Below are positions 11,501-23,500 of a DNA stretch of 26,159 bases, piece after piece. Position numbers and translations under genes: made by a program. The DNA is from Elysia marginata. Lineage: Eukaryota; Mollusca; Gastropoda; Plakobranchidae. The notes beneath the pieces were generated by a model. The model saw nothing but the letters and a program-made list of their open reading frames with translations. It was not told the origin of the DNA and made no database searches. The DNA lies in contig BMAT01003225.1 in the NCBI GenBank assembly GCA_019649035.1, positions 23,167 to 49,325 on the forward strand. The letters run 5' to 3'. The stretch's first letter is position 1. Each line of letters begins with the position of its first letter.

Positions 11501-14500
11501 AGCATGGTTGAGAGATTTGATCATACGGCAACGCGCACCAGAGTTTGAACTAAAAGTGTCCAAAGCTAATCTCTACAAAGGTGAGTAGTTTCCTCATGGA
11601 TTTGGGGGAAAGTGTGTGTGGGCACCTGTGCTAATACTTGTGGGGATGAAGGTGGGGTGAACGAGAAGTTTTGATGGCCCTTGAAATATATAGGTTGAAG
11701 GTCTTCGATCTGAATTATGGCCATATTATCCAACATGTGTTAATTATATTTAACCCAGCTTGGGCTTTATGGCAAAATGCAAGAAAACCATGGTTTACTC
11801 TAAGCTTATAACAAAAGTACAAAGGAAAAGAATCAAGTCGTGATCTATACCTAAACCTACAAGTTTATTAGATCAATGATAATTTTTTAGCATTTTGGCG
11901 GGGTTTTTTGTGTTGACTAAAGGCAGAACTGTTTGATGTATTCTTATCATTGGGCTAGATGTGTTTTTAACAGGCTCTCATCTGAACTGTGTTAGGAATC
12001 TAATCTGTGCAGGTTTCCCATTGTCTTATATAGACTATCTAAATGAAAGTTTTGCATAAATCTAAGGCATTTTAAGGCAAACAAAAAAAAAATCTCTTTC
12101 TAACAGACTTGTAATTGGAAGACAATGCTGATTGAAAGAAAGAGTTTAAAAGTTCAGACCTAACTTTTTATATGAGCTGAGAGGCATGTGTAGCTTTGAA
12201 ACTGAATTCAAGGAAGACTTATGTAAAAATTTCTTTTCTCTTTAGGCAACCTGATTATTTTTTATAGAGACTTATTGAATAAAACAGCAGATATAATTAT
12301 GAAACACTTCTAATTTCATGGATTTTCTTTTTGATCAGTGAAAAGTGTGTTCAAGCCTTTGAATAAGCCACAAAGGACAGCAATTTTGAAGGTAAAGTTG
12401 TTTTATTTGCAACACAAAAATTAATTGAACTTCTTTGTTTCCAGTTTAAATAAGAAACCAAAAAATCACTAAGAAGAAAACGAAACCTTCAAATCTCTAA
12501 AATGTAATACTCTTTTCATATCACTTACCAAGAGAGACGTGAGAACTGATAAATTTTGTGGTCCAGTTAGGTTTGAGAAGAACAGCGGTTTTGTCTCTGT
12601 TTTGACTATATACCTCTATACTAAATATGATTTCTTTTAGCAAATGCATTTTTCGCCATAATCAAGATAGTAAAATTTGGTTTTAACCAAAATGATTGGT
12701 CAATCAAAGACATCTACTACAATGTCAATAATTCAAACCAGGTTTTGCAGCAAAATTTCTCATTTTGTGATGTTAGCCCACATCCCTGCATTAAAAGTGT
12801 GTCAGGGATTAATTAAAATATTTTTTAAAAATTTGTTGAATTTGTTTCGTCAAGCATCAAACATTTAAAAAAAAAATTGTTTTCCATCTTAGTCTTTATA
12901 AATCGAAATTTAATTTGGTCTCACCTCACATGAGGCAACCTTTGTGTACAGAATTGACAGTTAAAACAAAGTGTATTTTATTTGCTGTACTGATCTGTAA
13001 ATAGTTTGCAGTAGTTAGTTATGTAAATATGAGTTGGGGATTTCAATTAAATTTGTACACATCACTGTGTAAGAAATAGATCTTCATCAGCTGATCTCTA
13101 TTGGAGACGTTGCTTCCCAGATATTAAAAAAAATATCTGGAATTAATCTTGGAAAGGCATAAGTCACTTTTTTAGAGGGTCTTAGTGTGAACTACTTCTG
13201 AAACTTTTTGGAAGATGTTTGCAAATAAAATTTGTCTTCTCATTCTTTTCTTCAGGTTTTAATGGCCAAAGATTTTGTCCTCATCAAAGGTTTCCCAGGC
13301 ACAGGTATGTTTCCAGATGCTTTAATTCAATGAAATTGAGGCTTGGACATATTGTAACAATGCTTAGTCTATTAGTGTTGTCAGAAACTAAGCCAGATAG
13401 GCCAACACTGAGAAAAATATAGCATCTTTGTCAACTTAATGACGTCAATTACCTCTCTTGAACACAAGAATGTGTATTACTAGTTTAGTAATAAGGAAGC
13501 ATGAGCAACAGCGTACCTCGGTTTTCTTGGACTAAGTTGAATATAAAAAGCAATAAATGGCGTGATGGGCTTAGGTCTTTCTTTTGACTTCATGACACAG
13601 AGTGCGGTGTATTAAGTTGAGAGTCAAGGTATTGAATCTGAAAATTTTATTGCATTTTACTATTGATAGAGCCTATAACTATCTTAACATTAGTCAAAAC
13701 AGTTTCAGTTTCAATATAAAAATTTTTAATTATAAACTTATGTATAACCAATGTCAAAAACAGTTTCATTCTCAACCCAAAAAAATTAATCATAAATTAT
13801 GTCAAACCAATATCATATCAGATTTCCTCCATAAAGACAAACTTGGTCGAACTACTCAATATTTGAGGCATAGAAAAATGCATTGTAAATCTTGCTAATT
13901 GCCTCAAACACAGAGGGGTATATAGCTTAACTTATCTACTTAACTGACCTCGTCGTCACATTGTGGTAACAGTTTGAATTTCAGGGGGAAAAAAAGCAAA
14001 ACATTTCCTGATAGGTTTCCGCTTCAGTTCCCTCCACACTGATTATATACCACAATATATCTGCAGGAATGACTTATTTCTCCACTCTTTGGTAAAGTAT
14101 TTTCTAAGTATTTGAATTTTAGAATAAAGTTAAAAAAACTAATTTCACTCTTTGCTGATTTTGAATCTGCATTTGAATTTTTTTTTCAGTTTTAATGATG
14201 TATATTTGTTCCTATGCAAATCAAAATGATATGAAAGCCAAGAGGGACTAGCGTAAAATCATAATTTTTTCCCTTTTTAACTCATAAACATTTACAGGTA
14301 AAACTTCCACGATTGTGGCGTTGGTGAAGATTCTTCATCTGTTGGGTTTGTCTGTTCTCCTCACAAGCTACACCCACTCAGCTGTTGACAACATTCTTCT
14401 CAAGCTCAAGAAGGTAAACAGTGTGGGAATTTTGCTCCTAGTGCAAAGTTCAGTTTGAGATTTTTTGCTGAAAGTGTACAATTTTGTTTGAGAATTTTGC

Positions 14501-17500
14501 TCCAAGTATGTGCAGACAAAGTATACAGAGAAAAACTCCAAAACCGAAGTCTGATAATTTGAAATTTTCATAAATCGATGATTTTTTAAAATAAGGTTTC
14601 TTTGTCCTCATTAACTCTTAGCTTTTGAAGTCACAGCTTTAAGTTGGTGGCGTTCAATTTTCTTTTATAGAAGTTTATATTACATGAAGAATTTCCTTCT
14701 GCTCCATAACAGTTTCAGTGCTTCAGAACATGTAAAGCTTATGAGAAACAGTCACTGAACAATACTACCACCCCAAAACCCACCTAAATGTGTCTTTGAC
14801 CCCCTAAAGTCACTGAGTTAAATACTTTATCTAAGGTCATGTGAGAGAGGAAAATGCTTAAACCTTTTGTTATATAGTAAGAATTGTCTGAGTAAAATAA
14901 ACCTGATACCTTGCATATAATTTCAATCCTTTTAATTCAACTTTTTTGTCCATTTGCAAGAAATTCAAACTATGAGGTTTCCTTTATTCTTCTGTGAAAC
15001 TCTGGCCCACAGTGTTTTTTGAGAGCAAGTAAGACTTAATTAAAGTTTAGAATGCCCTAAGTTTCAAAGCTCTAACTTAAAACATAAAAACAAGACATTG
15101 CATGGAAAGTTACCTTGAAATAAAAAAAAAAGTTACCGTTTTTTCTTGTTACCATGGCAATGGAAAGGTGAAACTAGAAAATAAAATACTTTTTGAGCTA
15201 AAAACCTGGAGTAGTAAGTATGACAGCACATAAAATTTTATTTTATTGAAAATTTTTAATAAAACAAAATTTTACAATTTAGCGGCAAATGCTTTTAAAG
15301 AAAAAAAATAGTTTAGCAGTTGTACAGGGTTTACTTGATCAGGTCATAGACCATGATTTACTTACCAGTATTGTTTCTCCAGGACGAAGTCCCTTTTGTT
15401 CGATTAGGCCGCCAGGGACGTATTCATCCATCCATCTTGACACACTGTGCGGAGGTCTTAACTGCCAAGCCCAGCATCGACTCAGTCCAAGCACTGCGGG
15501 AGTTTTATGATTCATATGTAAGTACAGTTAACTCCGTTGAACACAAACTATTTTTACACAAATCTATGCTTTAGGTAAACAGAAATGACATTTCCAAAGT
15601 TTTGTTTCTTTTTTTTTTCTTTCTGTTAAATGACTCCTCTCAACAAGAGCTGCGGAAATTGACTTTGTAGGGATTACTTGGTACAATTTCATAGAATATC
15701 ATCAAGATAAAAGATAATAAATCTTGTCTTGCTTTGTGCATAAACACAGAGCATTATGGAAGAAATAAAAGTAAATACCATCGCAAATTATGTACGTCTG
15801 GAATCCATTTTTTCAACCTCAAGACAAAATCATTCGCTTCCTCAGTTTTTTAAGTATTTTACTAGCCAAAACAACCAATGAAAAGTTTTGATTTTGTAAT
15901 GTGACCAAAGTAGGTATCTTCAAAAGTTGAAAGTCAAGCCGCTACTTGAGCTTAATTAAACGATGGTTTGCAGTAGCAGGTATGATTCACAATCCGTATA
16001 AGTCTGGTGGTTTTTTCTTTTACTATAAAACTTTAGAAGATGGTGATTTTTGCCGACAATATGTAAGATCTTTATTACTCTGTATACACAGAGTGTTGTG
16101 GCGACCAGCTGTCTTGGGGTGAGCAACCATCCTGTGTTCAGCCAGCGACATTTTGATGTTTGCATCGTAGATGAAGCGTCCCAAGTGCAGCCGGCTTGCC
16201 TGGCTCCGTTATTTCACTGCCGAAAGTTTGTGCTTGTTGGGGACCCGAAACAACTTCCTCCAGTTGTGCAGAGTAAAGAAGCGAGGTAGAAATAAACATT
16301 TACTGTTCTGCAATATTTAAATTTGTACCGAATCAATTGTGAACTGATTTGAGACTGTTTGACCATAGTGACAATAATAAATTTATTGCCTTTACAGTAG
16401 CAGAGAAAGATCATTTGTATTCTTGTTTATAATTGATATGGAATTGCAAAGTCACATAGTATAAAATTTACCATATTTTTTTAGGTCTTTCCAGAACGAT
16501 TTTAGACCAAAGGATTATGAATATTGCCATCTTTTAAAAATTATAGGTACTCTCTCAATCTATTCAGTATCTATGTCTCTTTATACCCCGGTCTGTTGCC
16601 CCTCCCCAGATTTAGTTTTGTATAAAACACTTTAAATTGTCAATATAACACACTGGCTAACAACCTTTTGTGTTCTAAATAATGATCAAGACATATTGAT
16701 GTTGATATGCTCTCCCTAGGAAACTTGGTATGGATATCAGTTTATTTGCCCAGTTGGACAACAGAGGGGCCACATATGATCTGTCCATGCAGTACAGGAT
16801 GAACAGGTTGGGATTAATTATTTTGGATGCTTTTTGAATCAGAGGATGGATACTTTTCTTTCTTGCCTACTTTTTAACTCTCATTCTCAATAAAAAGTTT
16901 CTATCTCACTTTCTCAGTATTTTGTGACTAAGTGTCTTTGGTGGTATAGAGAAATGCATTAGCTTGATGCTTACTTTTCTCACTGAATAATATCATGTTT
17001 TACAACCAGTAAAATGGGACGGGAGTCGAAAACTTCATTTTTAGGAGGAAAAAAAAAGGCCTGGAAAAAGTAGATGCTCCTTTATTTTTCTTTATTTCTA
17101 ATTCCTTTTTTTTTCCACAAAATTACGAAAGTTTCATGCATCTTTCAACATTTATAAGCTCAGAAAAATGCATGGTGCATAACATCAACGCTGTGGAATG
17201 TGAAAACTGTGACATTGGACTCATTTGCAGTTGTTGTAAGACATGTTTACACAATACTTTTGTTCTTAGTGTCTTTCTTTAATCTTCCAGACCTATCTTG
17301 CCTTTAAATAAACTTTTAAAAAAATCTTTTTTTTTTGTTCCAGGGTAATCATGGACTTAAGTAACAAGCTGGTTTACAATGGAAAGCTGCAGTGTGGAGA
17401 TACCAGCGTTGCTGAGCAGTGTCTACACATAGATCCCTTAGTCCTGGAGGTAGGTACACTTAGATGGAAGACTGAAGTGTGGAGATACTAGTGTTGCTGA

Positions 17501-20500
17501 ACAGTGTCTACACATAGATCCCTTAGCGGTGCAGGTAGGTCTACAATTACAGCTAAGCTGCTTCTTTGAGGTGCTATGGCACAATTTGGTCTTTCAATGG
17601 AGTGTCAGTCATGTCGAATGAAAAGAAATAAGCCTTGACAAAAATACCCCTGATATGTAGAAAGGAATACAGTGGAAATCCGGATAAAGTCAACACCTTG
17701 GGACCAAAAAAAAGTGTTTAATTTAAGCGAGGTTGACTTTATCCATTTTCAGGGGGGGTTGCAACTTACTGCAATGTGTAAGAACTAGATAAATTTAACA
17801 AGCACAGCGTAACCACTAGGAAGGTAACGGGGTACTCAGGGAAATGATGAAGGCTAGCTTAGCCTAGATGTAGACGCCGGGATGGAATGCGTAGGTGTGT
17901 GCACATGAACACTATATTCGCACTGATTTAGCGAGGCGTGGAGAAGTGGGAGAATGATCAGTGAACTGAACCAATGAGCACCTGTCACTTTCTTCTGTCC
18001 AGCCGCACTGGTTCCCCTCCCCATCTCTCCCCACTAGCCCTGGCGAGGCCAATGGGCCCAGGCAGGCAAGCAAGCGCTGCACGCAATGTCTTGAATCATG
18101 ATCAAAAACAAAGAGGGCCCACCACCCACCCACCTCCGCTATTTCTCTTAGTCTTTGTCTCTCCCAAGATCCATCTGGGGTCTCTGTGCATCTTTCCATT
18201 TGGCCACGAGGTGTTGACTTTAAGCGAAAACAAGCTCGAAGCTGTTGACTTAATGCAAAATAAAGTTACTTAAACAAAGAAGGAAAAAAATTGGACCATT
18301 GCGATGTGTTGACTTTAACCGAGAGTTGACTAAACGAATTGACTTCTTGCGGATTCCACTGTACTTATGGTTTTTTCTCTCTATAATATGGGGTGACAAC
18401 AGTACCCCACAAAGTTCCAAATTGCTAAAAAAAAAAATTAATAAAAACAACAAAACAAAAAACAGAGACCGCTTGTCTTTATATTTGACCACAGTTTGCC
18501 AAACCAGCATGAAAGACATTTTTGGGGGAATGCAGGAAGTTTCAGAATTAACTTTTCATTTTTTTCATAATAAAATACATGGAAATGACTTACTCAGATA
18601 CGTTTTTACTGATGTAAAGATAGGGATTAGTGGAATGCACTGCCTTATATAAAAAAAAACCCAAAACGTTGATGTTTCAGCTAACCAAATGTTTGTTTAA
18701 ATTTTTTGTTATTACTATCCTCAGAGTGAGCCCCTTTGGATAAAAGCCACCCTGAGTTGTCAGCTTGAAAATTCTGTTGTATTTGTTGATACACACCAGG
18801 TGAGATAGCAAACCTTTGTGTTTTTATTGTACTATCAACTCTTGCTAAATCACAATTGCCTCTTTGTTTATACTAAATCTTGTTCATTAATCTATGTGAT
18901 GCTGGAGCATTCTTAATGTTGTGTTTGTTGAAAGACTTAATACACAGAGAGAGAGAGAGGGAGGGAAGGACGGACGGACGGACAAACGGACAGGGGGGTG
19001 AATGAAATCTGATAATGAGGAGTTTAAAACTTAAAACAGGGATTTACAAAACATAGTGAAGGCCTTGAGAGAAAACTCACAAACAGAAATATACTTAGAA
19101 AGTTAAGCCTGCTGAAAGAAGACAAAGCGGATGTAGATATTGCAACATTTTAGGGACAAAAAGAAAAGAGATTTTTTTAATTGGAGGTTAGAAATTGGGG
19201 CTGACCAGAATTACTTGATTTGCCCTGTAGTAGATCATTTTTGTTTATTGAATGCCCATTTATCCTGTTATGCAGCAACCAAAAGTTTCAATGAGAAGAA
19301 CTCTTTGGTCAAGAAGTAAACTGTTTCTATTAGTTAAAACTAATTCTTTTAGCTTCATTTGAAAAAATGGTTCTTCCTAAAAAAATTATCTAAGAAAAGC
19401 ATTTTTTTCCTTTGTAATATGTTATGTGGAAGATTTTGTTCGAAACAGTTTAGAACTAAGAATGCATTTTGTTCTTCAATCAGCTGTACCTTTTCTTCAA
19501 CAAAACACAGATTTCTGCTCCTGAGCTGCAAGATGGAAAAGGCCTGAAGAACAACACAGAGGCTTGCATTATTTTATCGCTACTTCAAACTTTAATCAAA
19601 GTGAGGTTTTTGTATTTTGTGTCTGATCATATGCTTTTAGGATCTTATTTAAAAATTTTGTAAAACAATAGTCCTACTTAGATTAAATCATTTGACATTC
19701 ATGAGGGCTGATCATGTACAATCTCTGTGGAGGAAGTGCCGACTTCAAGATCATTTGCAGTCTGAGCTATTTATAGTAATCAAAAATATGCTTACCCTAG
19801 AACAACTGTTAGTCAACCAGGGTAAATTAGGCACAAGTTGCGTAGGCCAATTTTGTGTTGGAGCCTTTTAAATTATAATAATTTTCTATATATATTGTAC
19901 CATTTTTTTGTCTTCAAAACGAAATAATCCAAGACGTAGATTAGCTAGAATTGTAGTTTTTTTTCAACCTTTTCAAGGGCATAGAATACAGTTTTAGAAA
20001 CTGTATATAAATCAGTGTATCAAAATCCTGACTTGCTCCTGATACACCCTGGTGGCTTCATAATTGAAATGTCTGCAGGACAAGACTTATTGTCTGAGAA
20101 ACGAAAGTCGCACAGGTTTTTATCTTTAGCGTTTATAACTGCCTGAACTCTCTGTCTCTGCATTGTCGAATTTTGTTTTAATTTTTTTCAACAACTTATA
20201 TGTTTCCTGCAGGGGCAAGCTTCTGGAAGATCTATTGGAGTGATCTCCCCTTATCGATCTCAAGTGAGACTCCTACAGCGTCTGGTTGCAGAATCTAGGA
20301 CTGTGGCAGAGGTGGAAGTTAACACTGTGGATCAGTATCAGGGCAGGGACAAAGGCGTTATTATTGTCTCATTTGTTCGCAGCCACACAGAAAATGTATG
20401 ATCCTTTATCATTTTATGTTAGCGTTTTTAAAATTTTTTTATTACTTTTACTTAGTCCTTCTTACTGAGGAGAGGTCTTGGCTTAAATGTATCTTGCTTT

Positions 20501-23500
20501 TATTCTTCAAAACAATGCCAGCCAAGTAGATTTGTTTTGAGTTGCCATCAAACGAATTGAGTTTTCAATGCATATATGTGTATAAAAACAGAAAATAAAG
20601 TAATAATAATGTGTTTTAAATATTTTAGGATATGTTCATTTTAAATAGTTAAGAAACCTTAGAAATGTGAGATATGAAACCAGTTAAAGTGTGTATCAGC
20701 AGATTGATGCAACATCTTGTACAATATCATTTAATCCCTCTGCCACCTTCTTCATGATGTCTTTTCTAAAATTATGAAATAACATCATATTGTTTTTTTT
20801 TGTTGCCAAGACTAAAAGTTGCCATGATTTTAAATTGAAAGCGTTCCACTTTTCACCAGCTCTTGACAAACATTCTGGACCAAGAGCTTTTCCTTGTTTA
20901 TCTTTAAAAAAGAAAATCACTCCAAACAATAATGTTGTAATAGCTTTTTTAAACCTTTTTGATTTTCCCAATTTTACATTTCAGGCTTTTTCATTTAGAT
21001 TACAATAAGTTATGTAAAATATTTAGAAAATCACTACAAATGCTTACTTGGAATTCTTTTTTCTTCTTCATTATTTTAGATAGGAGAATTACTGAAAGAT
21101 CTACGACGTCTGAATGTGGCATTGACTCGAGCAAGGTACAAATTGATTCTCGTTGGGAACTCTTCAGCTTTGAAGGTTTATGAAAGTCTTGACGCTCTAA
21201 TCAGCTGGCTCCGTCAGTCTCAAAATGTATCCTTTGCTCACAGCGGTAGTTTTTATTGATAGACAGATCAGAAAATCTGGTCACATTGATTAATTAACCT
21301 GTCTTCCTCTGTGAAAGTGTTTTTTTTTAAACCTAAGGAATACTTTTACAAGTTGACTTGAGTTTCCAGATTCAAACTTGGATGAGAAACTATTGATAGT
21401 TACAGAAATGGATTTCCATAAAACTATTATTAACCCATATTTTTCTATTTTTTTTTCCATTTGATGTAAATTCAAGTCCAAATCATTTGAACCTGGATGA
21501 TTTTAATCCCTTTTCAGACTAAATAGTTTATTTCTTCTTTGAATTATATGACTTCTACCAGGGTAGAAAATGTTGCGCTAGTTTCAGGCCTGGATCTTCA
21601 GCAGCCAGGCTTGCACCCTCAGTGGTGCTGGTTTCATGGGAGACTTGTGGCCAAACTCCACTTGGAATGGCTGTGAGAAAACCCCACTCTTAGGTTTGAT
21701 ACTTATTACTACTGGTTTATTCTACCGGCTTTTCTGCGTCACAATCTCGGCAAGTGTTGGTAAAATCCGCCTATGCAATGCAGCTATGTCTAGTTATAAT
21801 CGGCGGGTATCGTTAAAATCACGTTCTAAGCAAAAACAAACATGTGAACTAAGATTGGAGTAAGGCCCTTGTAGGTAAAAATAAGCACCCTTGAAGTTTA
21901 CAATTTGTAATTTGAACTTGGTTACCAGGTTCACAGCATACTTTTTTCCGGCCATTTTGAAAGAGGTCAAAATGAAATTAATAAAAGTACAGGTTTAGTA
22001 GACTTTACATAGTCTGTATTTGTAACATAGTGCAATCTGTAAAAGCGCAACCTTACCACAATGTACAATACTTGGAGAAATGATGGAGGCTAGTGTAGGC
22101 TAGATGTAGATACAGGGATGGAATTTGTCGGTGTGTGTACAAAAACACTGTGTGCGTGCAACATTAACTCACTTAGCACTGGGCTCCGAACACTGTCATA
22201 TGCGCTGAATACTGGCCATTTTGGGTTGTTTTTGAAAAATCATCAAAAATCTTAGTATTGTTTAATCTGCTCAATAATTTAGTATAATGTTTTAAAAGAA
22301 AAGAACTTTGCAATGCTTTTTATTTGCAGTTGATATCTTTAAAACTTTTTTTTTCACAATTTTTAAAGTTTGCTGTTTTTGAGGTTTTAGATTATTTTTG
22401 ACACTAGATCTAGATTTAGATCTAACTTGAGCTCCACTAGTACTAGCCACAACTTCAGGTTCTGAGTCTGATTCAGAGCCACCAATACCTTCAAGTTCAT
22501 ATTCAGAATCGTTGTCGCTCATATCTAACCCTATATCCACTTCTTCATCACTGAATTCTGCCTTATTTATTATGTGTAATATGTTTGTTAGCTTTCTTCG
22601 TCTCTGCCCAGCCAGTAGCAAGTGAAACTAGGGTCTCATTGTTTGAGTAACCATAACTTCTAAAGTTAAAGAGTTACATCCGGGAAACTCGGCATAAACA
22701 AAGATAAGAAGTTATACTAACGTCCGAAACGAAACCCCACACTTCTGGCGCATCTAGCTTGAGAAATCGATAGTTAATGTTGATGCGCCAAGGGGTGGCG
22801 CGTCCGCGTTTGGCAACTGACGGGTGATGCGCCATACGCTGGCGCATTCGTAGCAAGTGAGTTAAATTTGTGGCAAAGTGGAGAGGAGTGGGAGAATACC
22901 AGTGAATTGCCTTAATCAGCCCTAGTCATTGTTCTCTGTCCAGCTGCACTAGCCCTCCCCCCCTCTCCTCTACGAGCCTTTACCAGACCAGTGGACCCAG
23001 GCAGATGAGCATACGCTGCATACAGTGTCTTGAATCATGAATGGAAACAAAAATCGCCCTCCCACCACCTTCTTTGTCTCTCCCAAGGCCCATCTGGGAT
23101 CTCTCTGTTTCCTTTCCATCTGGCCATGAGGTGTTGACTTAAAGTTCAACTTCTTTTTAGTTTAACTTAAAGCAAAAAGAAAAAAAAGGTGTAAGGCAGT
23201 TGATTTGAAATGGAGTTACTTAAATAAAGAAGAAAAATCAGTACCATTTGGAGGTATTGACTTTAACCAAGAGTTGACTGCAAGTGAGTTGACTTCTCGC
23301 GCATACCGCTGTACATTCTTTGTTCATGCAAGTCCTTATCTGTCTCATAAAATCCTTTTCTATAAAGCAGCCTTATTATCCTTTATTTTTACTGCAAAAA
23401 AAAAACAACTCTTTAATTTATAAAAGGTTTCAGCTATCAGGTTTGAAAATGTAACAAAGCATCAGCTTTCTACAATATTTTCATGTATGATTTTAACTAA

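Larger units (their letters stand above)
22020..23311. mobile_element. MITE-like element, copy 2, split by a piggyBac-like insertion
   Basis: The stretch 22075-22163 plus 22866-23311 is clearly the same repeat as 17670-18361. Shared landmarks are GAAATGATG, GGCTAGATGTAGA, TGTCCAGC, TCTTGAATCATGA, TCTCCCAAG and the right end GTTGACTTCT...CTG before TA at 23312. The left end is too worn to place; about 22020 is an estimate. It is interrupted by the TTAA-flanked element at 22168-22861. Confidence 0.75.

Noticed and set aside
17912..18273. Overlapping 95-99 codon frames on both strands
   Set aside because: They lie inside the GC-rich centre of the MITE; copy 2 of the element does not keep them, so they are not transposase.
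22674..22856. 60-codon minus-strand frame at the right end of the piggyBac-like element
   Set aside because: It runs through the terminal and subterminal repeats, so it is most likely a by-product of those repeats.
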